The notes under the pieces: model-generated | Database searches by the model: none | What the model was told of the DNA's origin: nothing | Seen by the model: only the letters and a program-made list of their open reading frames with translations | Source: SZUA-309 sp965233675 | GTDB lineage: Bacteria > Pseudomonadota > Gammaproteobacteria > Pseudomonadales > Azotimanducaceae | Length of the DNA: 64,000 nucleotides | Direction: 5' to 3' | Assembly (NCBI GenBank): GCA_965233675.1 | Contig: OZ247498.1 | Coordinates: forward strand, 3,286,001 to 3,350,000 | In this document: in pieces, positions 52,300 through 60,485 of the stretch | Numbering within the stretch: position 1 is the stretch's first letter | Layout of the letters: each line of letters opens with the position of its first letter | Translations under genes and position numbers: made by a program

Positions 52300-54541
52300 C
52301 GGCTCGCGCATCCCGAACTTCTTCAAGATGACCGTTGCCGAACGGATTACGGCACTGCGGGAACGCGACCTTCTGAGCGAACAAGACATTCGCGCCCTGG
52401 CGACCGCCGATCACACGCTTCGCCTGCCTGTTGCAGACAAGATGATCGAGAACGTGGTCGGTGTATTCGGCCTGCCCATGGGCCTCGGTCTCAATTTTCT
52501 GATCAACGGCAAGGACTATGTGGTGCCACTTGTCGTGGAAGAACCTTCCATCGTCGCCGGCCTCTCCGGTGCAGCAAGAATGGCCAGACTTGGTGGCGGC
52601 TACACGGCTTCAAGCACCGAACCCATACTCATCGGCCAGGTCCAGGCCGTGAATATCGAAAACCCGGAGCTGGCAAAACAGAAACTCCTCGAAAACAGCG
52701 AAGAAATCCTTGCCCTCGCAAACAGCCTTCACCCGAAGATGGTCGCACGCGGTGGTGGGGCCATGGGTGTGGAGGTCTTTCTGCACCATGCGCCTGAAGA
52801 CGGCCGTGACATGGTGGTGCTGCACCTCCTGGTGGACACCCGGGATGCCATGGGCGCAAACCTGGTGAACACCATGTGTGAAGGGGTGGCTTCGCTGGTG
52901 GAAACCATCACCGGCGGTAAGGTATTCCTGCGCATCCTGTCCAACCTCACCGACCGCGCGGTAGCGACAGCCAGCGTCCGGATTCCTGTGACCAACCTGG
53001 AAGGCAAAGGGTTCACCGGAGAAGAAGTGCGCGACGGCATCATTCTCGCGACAGACCTGGCCACGGTGGATCCGTATCGGGCCACCACCCACAACAAAGG
53101 GGTGATGAACGGCGTGGACGCCGTTGCGATCGCCACCGGCAACGACTGGCGTGCCATCGAATCCGCCGCTCATGCTTATGCGGCACGGGATGGCCAGTAC
53201 CGCTCGCTGACCCGCTGGTTCGCAAATGACCAGGGCGATCTTTGTGGCGAGATAAAAATTCCCATGAAGGTCGGCACCGTGGGCGGCAGCCTGGAAACCA
53301 ATCCGAGCGTGCGCATCAATCACCGCCTGCTGGGCTCACCCAATGCAGTCGAGCTTGCCGGCATCATGGCCACCGTCGGACTGGCGCAGAACTTCGCCGC
53401 CCTGCGCGCGCTCTCCACCGACGGCATCCAGCAGGGTCACATGACCCTCCACGCGCGCAGCGTGGCCAGCACGGCCAACGTACCCGAAGACCTGTTCGAT
53501 GACGTGGTGGACGCGCTGATCGAATCCGGCGAGATCAAAGTCTGGAAAGCGCAGGAAATCGCCAAGAACCTGGCCCGCAGAACCGTCGTGCCCGATCACG
53601 GCGAGCGCAGCTCCGCCTGCGGCAAAATCATTCTGCTCGGTGAGCATGCAGTGGTATACGGCCGGCCGGCCATCGCCCTGCCAATACCGCTGGCGGTGGA
53701 ATCCCTGGTCCGCAAAGGCGGTAACGGTATCGATCTGATCATTCCCCGCTGGGGGCTGGAACAGAAGGTGAAGCCGGGCAGCGGCCAGGGCCTGTCCGGC
53801 ATCCTCCACTACATTCTGGAACAGCTCGAGCTTGATAAAGAAAACATGACCATCGAGGTGATTCCCCATGTGCCGCGTGCCATGGGCCTCGGGGGTTCTT
53901 CCGCGCTGGCAGTGGCGATCATTCGCGCTGTAGATGAGGCCTTCAGCCTTTCCCTCTCCAACGAGCGGATCAATCGGCTTGCGTACGAGTGTGAAAAGGC
54001 CGCCCACGGCACGCCTTCCGGCATCGACAACACGATCGCCACCTACGGCACGCCGTTGCTATACCAGCGCAACGCCACCCAGGACAGCGAAGCCGGCGGT
54101 GCCGATGCCCGATTCGACAGCATTTCGCTGGCCGAGCCGCTACCACTGGTGATCGGCATCACCGGTCGGGAAAGTCTGACCGCCAACACAGTGGCGCGAG
54201 TCCGGTACGCCTGGGAATCCTATCAGGACCGTTACGATGGCATTTTCGATCAGATTGCCGCACTCACCCGGGCTGGTGTGGAGGCGCTCAAAGATGGGCA
54301 TTTCAGGGAGCTGGGAGAGTTGATGAATCTCTGCCACGGCTATCTGAACGCGCTGCAACTCTCCACGCCCGAACTCGAAGAACTGGTGCATATCGCCCGG
54401 GCCAACGGCGCCCTCGGCGCCAAACTCACTGGCGGTGGCGGTGGCGGTTCCATGATCGCCCTGTGCCCGGACACCCAGGACCAGGTGGCTGCCGCGATGG
54501 AAGCAGCTGGCTATAAGACGTTGCAGGTGATGCCGGGCTGA
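52274..54541 (+). CDS. HMG-CoA reductase - mevalonate kinase fusion protein
   Basis: 755 aa in two enzymes. Residues 1 to about 440 are a class II HMG-CoA reductase: VVEEPSIVAGLS (catalytic Glu), DTRDAMGANLVNTMCEG, HNKGVMNGVDAVAIATGNDWRA (Lys and Asp) and QQGHMTLHARSVA (His). Residues from about 445 are a mevalonate kinase: SACGKIILLGEHAVVYGRPA, PRAMGLGGSSALAVAIIRAV and AKLTGGGGGGSMIAL. The chain would turn HMG-CoA to mevalonate and then to mevalonate 5-phosphate. No stop or frameshift interrupts the junction. Start at ATG 52274 with GGAG about ten bases upstream. HMG-CoA synthase and IPP isomerase are not in this window. Confidence 0.93.
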   Translation: MASTDPAASGSRIPNFFKMTVAERITALRERDLLSEQDIRALATADHTLRLPVADKMIENVVGVFGLPMGLGLNFLINGKDYVVPLVVEEPSIVAGLSGAARMARLGGGYTASSTEPILIGQVQAVNIENPELAKQKLLENSEEILALANSLHPKMVARGGGAMGVEVFLHHAPEDGRDMVVLHLLVDTRDAMGANLVNTMCEGVASLVETITGGKVFLRILSNLTDRAVATASVRIPVTNLEGKGFTGEEVRDGIILATDLATVDPYRATTHNKGVMNGVDAVAIATGNDWRAIESAAHAYAARDGQYRSLTRWFANDQGDLCGEIKIPMKVGTVGGSLETNPSVRINHRLLGSPNAVELAGIMATVGLAQNFAALRALSTDGIQQGHMTLHARSVASTANVPEDLFDDVVDALIESGEIKVWKAQEIAKNLARRTVVPDHGERSSACGKIILLGEHAVVYGRPAIALPIPLAVESLVRKGGNGIDLIIPRWGLEQKVKPGSGQGLSGILHYILEQLELDKENMTIEVIPHVPRAMGLGGSSALAVAIIRAVDEAFSLSLSNERINRLAYECEKAAHGTPSGIDNTIATYGTPLLYQRNATQDSEAGGADARFDSISLAEPLPLVIGITGRESLTANTVARVRYAWESYQDRYDGIFDQIAALTRAGVEALKDGHFRELGELMNLCHGYLNALQLSTPELEELVHIARANGALGAKLTGGGGGGSMIALCPDTQDQVAAAMEAAGYKTLQVMPG

Positions 54542-54560
54542 TCCGGCTGGCGGGATCCGT

Positions 54561-55304
54561 TCAGGATTCCTGCAGCGCGATGTGAGAGACATCCGGCGCA
54601 GCGGCTTCGTCGGACTTCCGCGCCGGGCCGATATCCGCCCCTACTTCAGCGATCTCGAAGTCCAGCGAGTCCAGTTCCACCCGGGGTGTCTCCCGTCGCT
54701 CGACCAGCAGATCCGCCCCCACTTCCGCCAGATCGAATGCCACGTCGGCGACGACCGCCGCTGGTGTATCCGACTTTTCGGCAAGATCACTACCTACCGC
54801 GGCCACAGAGTAATCAGGCGCTTCTATCTCGGCGCTGGGTTCTGCCGGCGGCGCAAACCAGGTGCTCTGCACCTTGAAATCCGGTGCATCGATATCCGTA
54901 GCTGCGGCGGGCCGGCCGATCAAGGGAGGTTGGAAAGCGGCTTCGGCAGCAGATGCCACCGCCTGCGGGCCCGACGCCCGTGCGCTTTCTGCGGACGGCG
55001 CACTTCCTGCGGACGCCGCACTTCCTGCGGACGCCGCACTTCCTGCGGACGTTGACGCAGAATCGTTCGCAAATCCGCTGGATTCGACCCTCAGCCGACC
55101 GCCTGCCTTTTTGAAGAGAGCCTGATAACGCGCCGCGGTTTCCCGATCCACGCTCCGTTTGAGCACAACGGGCTGCCCGGAAAACAACTTCCCGACCTGG
55201 TCGTCCTTGAGCTTGAGAAGCTCCGTGAGGCGGCGTTTCACCACCGCCCGGTGCTGACCATCCAGAAGCTCGCCACGAAATATCAGACGATACTTTTCGT
55301 CCAT
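54561..55304 (-). CDS. Repeat-bearing protein with N-terminal L7/L12-like domain
   Basis: 247 aa. Residues 1-75 (YRLIFRGELLDGQHRAVVKRRLTELLKLKDDQVGKLFSGQPVVLKRSV...) resemble a small ribosomal-L7/L12-like alpha/beta module seen at the N-terminus of many proteobacterial hypothetical proteins. Then comes a Ser-Ala-Gly low-complexity stretch encoded by an 18-base tandem repeat (separate entry), followed by an acidic region with two imperfect repeats around DSLDFEIAEVGADI and VAFDLAEVGADLL. No catalytic motif or membrane helix was seen. It converges on the mevalonate operon. Confidence 0.7.
   Translation of the reverse strand: MDEKYRLIFRGELLDGQHRAVVKRRLTELLKLKDDQVGKLFSGQPVVLKRSVDRETAARYQALFKKAGGRLRVESSGFANDSASTSAGSAASAGSAASAGSAPSAESARASGPQAVASAAEAAFQPPLIGRPAAATDIDAPDFKVQSTWFAPPAEPSAEIEAPDYSVAAVGSDLAEKSDTPAAVVADVAFDLAEVGADLLVERRETPRVELDSLDFEIAEVGADIGPARKSDEAAAPDVSHIALQES
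54985..55056 (-). repeat. Four tandem 18-base repeats inside a coding region
   Basis: Copies at 54985, 55003, 55021 and 55039 of CTTCCTGCGGACGCCGCA (plus-strand form). The middle two are identical and the outer two differ at a few bases. In frame they encode SAGSAA-type hexapeptides, so copy-number change would lengthen the linker without a frameshift. Confidence 0.85.
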
Positions 55305-55551
55305 CCTCTCATCTTAGCGCTTAACGGTTAACGGGGGCCATTTACCGGCGGGGAAGCGGAAATGGATCTCAGCAAGGGTGAGAGACAGATCGCACTGTCA
55401 GGTAAATCATCGAGATGAACCACCGGGCCGGTGCCGGGAAAATCCCCTGAGATCCGGTATTTAGGACCGATCCACCCGAGATAACCCTTCAATTTTGCGC
55501 TCGCTATTGGTAGGGTTCGCGTGTCCTGTTAGACACCATGAGAGACCATAA

Positions 55552-55824
55552 GTGAAAAACGTACTCTTCGCCCTCGCGGCAGTATTTCTGTTCACCGGAT
55601 GCGTATCCCAAGAAGCATTCGATGCCCTCCAGAACCGTGTAGCCGCCCTCGAAGGCCAGATCGCCAGTGCTGGCGACGCTGGTGCCGATGCTGCTGCCGC
55701 CGCTGAGGCCGCTAGCCGCGAGGCGAGCGCTGCCAAGGCTGCTGCCGATCGCGCCCTGGATGCTGCCAACGAAGCCAACGAACGCGCTGAGCGCATGGCT
55801 GAGACCTGCTGCTCCCGTAAGTAA
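55552..55824 (+). CDS. OprI/Lpp-like outer-membrane lipoprotein
   Basis: 90 aa starting at GTG. Lipoprotein signal MKNVLFALAAVFLFTGC (Cys at about 17) is followed by an Ala-rich heptad coiled coil (ALQNRVAALEGQIASAGDAG..., AEAASREASAAKAAADRALDAANEANERAERM) and a C-terminal CSRK. The terminal lysine is the residue that L,D-transpeptidases link to peptidoglycan in Lpp and OprI. The gene converges with an L,D-transpeptidase gene, which fits that role. Base composition and codon use are extremely Ala/Glu-biased, as in other Lpp genes. The ribosome site is weak. Confidence 0.85.
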   Translation: MKNVLFALAAVFLFTGCVSQEAFDALQNRVAALEGQIASAGDAGADAAAAAEAASREASAAKAAADRALDAANEANERAERMAETCCSRK

Positions 55825-55856
55825 TTGCGGGGCCGCCCGTAAGCAATTACGGGCGG
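55821..55856 (+). terminator. Hairpin after the lipoprotein gene, with an alternative pairing
   Basis: CCGCCCGTAA (55833-55842) pairs with TTACGGGCGG (55847-55856) around a GCAA tetraloop: a 10-bp stem lacking a T run. A second pairing, GTAATTGC (55821-55828) with GCAATTAC (55843-55850), is exclusive of the first. It lies between two convergent genes and may end either transcript or protect the abundant lipoprotein mRNA. Confidence 0.55.
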
Positions 55857-55897
55857 GCACTGGCCTCGCGACCGATCTGAAAAGAAACGTCGCGGGG

Positions 55898-56785
55898 TCA
55901 GATTCTCTCCGGAATACCCCTCAGATCGCTCAACACCTCGGCGACCTTCTGCCAATCCGGCTCTGATTCGAGCGCCTGCACCTTTTCCTCCACCACTTTC
56001 TCCAGCGATTCAGCATCGATATCCTGGTCGTACAGGTCTTTGTGGCTTTCCAGATACAGCTCCTCGTAACGAACGCCGACTTTGATGGGCTCGTTGACGA
56101 TGTAGACGGGCGTGCCGTTCGGCACGATTTCCGCCAGGGTGAGAATGTGTGCGTTGTGCAGGCGTATGCAGCCATGACTCACCTTCTGACCAACCCCGAA
56201 CGGCTTGTTCGTGCCGTGAATGAAGTAGCCCGGCTCCTTGAGCTGGATGGCCAGATCGCCCAGCGGGTTTTCCGGTCCTGGCGGCACCACGTGAGGCAGA
56301 ATGTCACCCATCTCCGCATGTTCACGGCGCGCCGATGGCGTTGGTGTCCAACTCGGGTTTTCTATCCGGGTCACCGTCTTCGTTTCAATCACCGGTGTTT
56401 TGAACTCCGACCGTCCGACACCAACCGGAAAGGTTATGACCCGGCCGCTGTCTTTCGGATAGTAATAGAGCCGGTATTCCGCCACGTTGATCACAATCCC
56501 ATCCTTCGGCGCGCTGGGCAGCACGTACTGGGTGGGCAGCTCAATGACCGTGCCTTCGCCGGGCAGCCAGGGGTCTACGTCCGGATTGGCATCGACGATT
56601 TCCCGATACCCGATACTGTAGCGTTCCGCCACAGACGCCAGGGTATCCTCATAGGTGAGCTTCATACGGGTGACAGCGCCGACCACGGAATCGCCGTTTT
56701 CCGGCAGGCGGTATGATGCGGCGAAGACTGTGTGGGACGTTGCTGCCAGAACCATGCCGGCAACAAGGATTAGAAAGGTTCGCAA
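55898..56785 (-). CDS. L,D-transpeptidase (YkuD) with LysM-type domain
   Basis: 295 aa. It has a signal peptide (1-22), a LysM-like region (about 40-80, TYEDTLASVAERYSIGYREIVDANPDVDPWLPGEGTVI) and a YkuD catalytic domain with HGTNKPFG and the Cys motif SHGCIRLHNAH. A C-terminal extension follows. The family attaches lipoproteins to, or crosslinks, peptidoglycan; the opposite neighbour is an Lpp-like lipoprotein with a terminal lysine, so lipoprotein anchoring (as by YbiS/YcfS/ErfK) is likely. Start taken as TTG 56785; a GTG or ATG further in would shorten the signal. Confidence 0.92.
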   Translation of the reverse strand: MRTFLILVAGMVLAATSHTVFAASYRLPENGDSVVGAVTRMKLTYEDTLASVAERYSIGYREIVDANPDVDPWLPGEGTVIELPTQYVLPSAPKDGIVINVAEYRLYYYPKDSGRVITFPVGVGRSEFKTPVIETKTVTRIENPSWTPTPSARREHAEMGDILPHVVPPGPENPLGDLAIQLKEPGYFIHGTNKPFGVGQKVSHGCIRLHNAHILTLAEIVPNGTPVYIVNEPIKVGVRYEELYLESHKDLYDQDIDAESLEKVVEEKVQALESEPDWQKVAEVLSDLRGIPERI

Positions 56786-56893
56786 TAGGATTCAACCGGT
56801 AATCGGATGGCGGCAAGTTTAACTGAAAGGCCTACATGGGGCAGAGCAGATGCGCTAAATTAGCGGAAAGGACACTGAAAATGAGGACATACC

Positions 56894-57730
56894 TTGCCTA
56901 TCAACCCTGATGCGGTGGGTGCAGTCGGCACCCCAACCAAAAGAACCTGGACATCCAAGGACGCGCTTCTCTATGCCGTCGGTGTGGGCGCTGGCACGGA
57001 TGAACTGCAGTACACGACCGAAAACACCAAAGATACGCCTCAGAAGGTGTTGCCCACCTTCGCCGTGATCATCGGTGGCGGCGGTGTGCCCATGGACAAG
57101 GTGGGCTCATTCAATCCTGCACTCATGGTGCATGGTGAGCAGTCGATCGAACTCTACGACGAGATCCCGCCGGATGGGGAGATCGAAAGCGTCGGTAAGA
57201 TCACGGGTATCTACGACAAAGGTTCCGCCGCGGTGCTCGAGTTCGAGTCCACCTCCACCAATACCGCTACCGGCAAGCCCCTGCTGAAAACCTCCATGAG
57301 TCTTTTCTGCCGGGGTGAAGGCGGCTGGGGCGGCGATCGTGGCCCTGCCGAAAAAGTGGCATTCCCGGATCGCGCTCCGGACCATGAGGTCACCTATACC
57401 ACCCGGGAAGATCAGGCCCTCACCTACCGGCTTTCCGGAGACCGCAACCCGCTGCACTCGGATCCTTCCTTTGCCGCCATGGGCGGGTTCGACAAGCCCA
57501 TCCTGCACGGTCTGTGCACCTGGGGTTTCACCGGCCGGGCGCTCCTGAACACGCTCTGCGGCGGTGATGCCGGCCGATTCAAGAGCATGAAGAGCCGGTT
57601 CTCAAAACCGGTGATCCCAGGCGATTCGCTGACCATCTCCATGTGGGTCGACGGCAACACCGCGTTGTTCCGGACAGCCAATCAGAATGGTGATGTGGTG
57701 ATCGACCAGGGCGTCTTCACCTTCGAGTGA
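56894..57730 (+). CDS. Enoyl-CoA hydratase 2 / MaoC-like protein
   Basis: 278 aa with two hot-dog halves as in R-specific hydratase 2 of peroxisomal MFE-2 type. The active-site segment YRLSGDRNPLHSDPSFAAMGGFDKPILHGLCTWGF (about residues 180-215) keeps the catalytic Asp and His. Start is TTG at 56894 with GAGG eight bases before. It hydrates trans-2-enoyl-CoA to R-3-hydroxyacyl-CoA. Followed 7 bases later by a small membrane-protein gene, probably in one transcript. Confidence 0.9.
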   Translation: MPINPDAVGAVGTPTKRTWTSKDALLYAVGVGAGTDELQYTTENTKDTPQKVLPTFAVIIGGGGVPMDKVGSFNPALMVHGEQSIELYDEIPPDGEIESVGKITGIYDKGSAAVLEFESTSTNTATGKPLLKTSMSLFCRGEGGWGGDRGPAEKVAFPDRAPDHEVTYTTREDQALTYRLSGDRNPLHSDPSFAAMGGFDKPILHGLCTWGFTGRALLNTLCGGDAGRFKSMKSRFSKPVIPGDSLTISMWVDGNTALFRTANQNGDVVIDQGVFTFE

Positions 57731-57737
57731 TGCAACC

Positions 57738-58121
57738 GTGATCCGATATCCGGTGCTGATCCTGATGGGGGTGCTGAGCGCCCCCCTCACGGAGATACTC
57801 TCCATGGCCTGGTTGCAGCTCCTGCCGGGCACGGCAGATCTGACAGCCAACTACTTCACCGCCGTGGTTCTGCCGGTGGTGCTCTTCGTGCACTTCGTCA
57901 TGGCCCTCGTGCTCTGGAAAGCTTTCGAGCCGGCGCCGATTTCCGGTGGAGCGGCATATCTCGGGGCGCATCTGATCAGCCAGGGCCTGCTGCTGAACAT
58001 GTTCTTCAACCCGCCGGCGGACATTGCGGCTTTTCTGGCATTGGTGCTGGCCAGCGGCTGCCTGATGATCTTCGTATTCAACCGGTATTTCTGGTGTCCG
58101 CACTGCGCGGGCTCGGTCTGA
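57738..58121 (+). CDS. Small multi-pass membrane protein, unknown
   Basis: 127 aa, GTG start, with about four hydrophobic helices (residues 3-26, 42-62, 74-90, 95-115) and a C-terminal CPHC pair (FWCPHCAGSV). No family recognised. The paired cysteines could bind metal or form a disulfide, but this is not supported by anything else. It follows the hydratase gene closely and converges with the sensor kinase. Confidence 0.65.
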   Translation: MIRYPVLILMGVLSAPLTEILSMAWLQLLPGTADLTANYFTAVVLPVVLFVHFVMALVLWKAFEPAPISGGAAYLGAHLISQGLLLNMFFNPPADIAAFLALVLASGCLMIFVFNRYFWCPHCAGSV

Positions 58122-58130
58122 AAGACGGAC

Positions 58131-59471
58131 TCACGCGGGCAGGAATACGCTGACCCTGAACCCGTTCGCTGATTTGTCGAACTCCAGCCTTCCCCGGTGC
58201 CGCTCGACGATTCTCCGGGCAATTGCGAGCCCAAGGCCCACGCCCCCGGTGTGCCGACTCCGGGAGTCTTCCAGCCGTTCGAACGGGGCCATTGCCCGCT
58301 CTTCCTGGCCAGCCTCGATCCCCTCGCCCGGGTCCAGCACATCCACCCGGACTTCCGCCGGCCCACCCTTCTGAAGCGACAGTCTCGCCGCCCCGCCGTA
58401 GCGCACGGCATTCTCGATCAGGTTCTGCAGTGCCCGCCGCAACCCTGCCGGTTCCGCTCTGACCACCTTCGATTCCGACCCTGAGAAGGTCACATCCGCC
58501 CCCTGGTCCGCCCAGTCATCCGCCAGGGTGGTGAGCAGAGAGTGGAGATCGACCAGTTCCATCTCCTCACCAGAGGCTTCATTGCGTGAGTAATCGAGTG
58601 AATCCTCGAGCAATGCTGTCATTTCGGCGATATCCCGCGCGCAGGCTGTCCGGACCTCGGATTCCGGCAGCGATTCGATGCGCAATCCCAGCCGGGTGAC
58701 CACGGTGCGCACATCATGTGAAAGGGCACCGAGCATGGTGTTCCGTTCGCTGAGCATTCGGTCCACACGGGCCTGCATGGTGTTGAAGGCAGCGATCAAT
58801 CGTCTGAGTTCACGCGGGCCTCTGGTTTCCAGCGCCTTCGGCTCCGCCGCCCGGCCAATCTGTTCCGCGGCATCCGCAATCTCCGGCAGCACACGGGTAT
58901 AGCGGCGGGTTGCAGCGAGCACGATGAGCAGTATCAGCGCCGCAAGCGACGTCATCCAGAAGGTGGCCACCACCGTATGGCCGCGAACATCCGGTCCTGC
59001 CGCCCGCACCGTGAGCCACCCTTCTGCGGTGGGTAACTGGAGCAGCAGCCAGGTATCCCGGCGTTCGTCCACATACCAGAAACGCACGTCATCGATGCCC
59101 GCAAAGCCGAGGGCCCGCAGCTTTCTCTGCAGCGCGGCCCCCACCTCATCGGTATGCGGCCACACCCTGCGGGGTTTTTCGAGCACTTCCTGAGTAATGG
59201 AGAGCTCGAATGAGGGTGTGGAAAGGAGCGCCAGGATATCCGGCTGAGACTTCGCGGCTTCGGCGATGGTCAATGCCCGCTCCGCGGTGCTGGCCGCGAA
59301 CACACCCGCCTCCGCCACCATTCGCTCGTGACCGAAGTAGATCAGGGTCACCGCATGGAGGAGCAGAAAACCCGCGACGATACCCACGGCGAGCCGCCCG
59401 AACAGGCTGCCTCTTCCCTGGCCATGCGCCGGATTACGCATCACTGCGCTCCGGTCGAACATCACAGGCAA
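58131..59471 (-). CDS. OmpR-class sensor histidine kinase
   Basis: 446 aa. Transmembrane helix 1 (about 28-48), a periplasmic domain of about 120 residues, helix 2 (about 172-188), HAMP, HisKA and HATPase. The phospho-acceptor is in LGALSHDVRTVVTRL, where the usual Pro of HDLRTPL is Val; the N box is QNLIENAVRYGG, the D box DPGEGIEAG and the G box GVGLGLAIARRIVERH. Start may be at 59471 (38-base overlap with the regulator) or at ATG 59441 (8-base overlap). EnvZ/RstB-like. Partner: the regulator upstream, which appears truncated. Confidence 0.88.
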   Translation of the reverse strand: MPVMFDRSAVMRNPAHGQGRGSLFGRLAVGIVAGFLLLHAVTLIYFGHERMVAEAGVFAASTAERALTIAEAAKSQPDILALLSTPSFELSITQEVLEKPRRVWPHTDEVGAALQRKLRALGFAGIDDVRFWYVDERRDTWLLLQLPTAEGWLTVRAAGPDVRGHTVVATFWMTSLAALILLIVLAATRRYTRVLPEIADAAEQIGRAAEPKALETRGPRELRRLIAAFNTMQARVDRMLSERNTMLGALSHDVRTVVTRLGLRIESLPESEVRTACARDIAEMTALLEDSLDYSRNEASGEEMELVDLHSLLTTLADDWADQGADVTFSGSESKVVRAEPAGLRRALQNLIENAVRYGGAARLSLQKGGPAEVRVDVLDPGEGIEAGQEERAMAPFERLEDSRSRHTGGVGLGLAIARRIVERHRGRLEFDKSANGFRVSVFLPA

Positions 59472-60069
59472 ACAGATAGCCGCCGCCGCGCACCGTCCGG
59501 ATCAGATCAGAGCCGGCCAGTTTGCGTCGCAGCCGGGACAACTGCACATCGATGCTGCGGTCGAAACCTCTGGCGTTTTTGCCTTTGGTGGCCTCGAGCA
59601 GCACGTCCCGACTCAATACCTGTTGCGGCCGGCCGACGAAGGCAACCAGCAGGTCGAATTCGCCACCGGTCAGACTCACCAGCGCCCCATCCGGATTCCT
59701 GAGTTCACGTCGATTCGGAAACAGGTGCCAGCCATCGAAGCTGTAGCAGTGGTGCGCGTCCGGTTCGTGCACGGCAGGACGCCCTTCCGTCCGACGAAGC
59801 ACGGCCCGAATGCGAGCCAGCAACTCCCGGTTGGAGAAAGGTTTGGTGAGGTAGTCATCGGCGCCCATCTCCAGACCCAGCACCCGATCACTTTCTTCAG
59901 CCAGCGCTGTGAGCATGATCACCGGCAGGTTGCGGGTGCGACGCAGTTCCCGGCAGATGGACAGGCCATCATCGCCAGGCAGCATCAGATCGAGAAGAAC
60001 GATATCGACTGCATGGGCGTCCAGCACCTTGTTCAGCCGGGCGCCATCTGCGAGCTCGTGTACCTGCAT
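59434..60069 (-). CDS. OmpR-family response regulator missing its N-terminal acidic pocket
   Basis: 211 aa counted from the only usable ATG. The receiver keeps DIVLLDLMLPGDDG (phospho-Asp), LTALAEESD and DDYLTKPFS; the winged-helix part has ELRNPDGALVSLTGGEFDLL and RSIDVQLSRLRRKL. The first strand with the acidic Asp pair (normally ILVVDDD) is absent. Upstream in frame the protein-like sequence runs DIRQLVGRYLADHG up to about 60,115 and then becomes unrelated, with no start codon. The lost 5' end lies at the same point where the divergent methyltransferase gene begins abruptly, so this looks like a deletion or misjoin. It may be non-functional. Confidence 0.75.
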   Translation of the reverse strand: MQVHELADGARLNKVLDAHAVDIVLLDLMLPGDDGLSICRELRRTRNLPVIMLTALAEESDRVLGLEMGADDYLTKPFSNRELLARIRAVLRRTEGRPAVHEPDAHHCYSFDGWHLFPNRRELRNPDGALVSLTGGEFDLLVAFVGRPQQVLSRDVLLEATKGKNARGFDRSIDVQLSRLRRKLAGSDLIRTVRGGGYLFACDVRPERSDA

Positions 60070-60176
60070 TCCGTGATCCGCCAGGTACCTGCCGACCAGC
60101 TGACGGATGTCGGAATGGCAGCCTGCTGCCCTCTCCCTGGCCGTACCTCGGTGCGCTGCCCATCCTCGTAGGGGTA

Positions 60177-60482
60177 GTGATCGCCAGCCAGGGTTCGAGG
60201 CAGTTCAGCCAGGTCGGCACGAATATCATCCCGTTCACGGAATCGAGCGCACTCGTTACTTCAGGCGTGTTCTCCCTATCCCGGAATCCCATGTACACAG
60301 GCATGGTGCTGGCGCTGGCCGGCACGGCGCTGATCATGAATGGGGCGATCGCCTGGCTTGTGGTGATCGCCTTTACAGCGGTCATTCGACTCCGCTTCAT
60401 CCGGACGGAAGAACTGCTCATGGAACAGACGTTCGGCGACGACTATCTCGCCTACAAGGCCAGTGTCCGGCGCTGGATCTGA
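60177..60482 (+). pseudogene. Isoprenylcysteine carboxylmethyltransferase family gene, 5'-truncated
   Basis: 101 aa from the first in-frame GTG. Homology-like sequence continues upstream in frame to about 60,120 (LPSPWPYLGALPILVGVV) without a start codon. The conserved part is ASALVTSGVFSLSRNPMYTGMVL...RFIRTEELLMEQTFGDDYLAYKASVRRWI, typical of the ICMT/NnrU-like family of membrane methyltransferases of about 150 aa. The first helix (some 35-40 residues) is missing. The break coincides with the broken start of the response regulator on the other strand. Translation from the internal GTG may still give a partial protein. Confidence 0.65.
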
Positions 60483-60485
60483 TGC

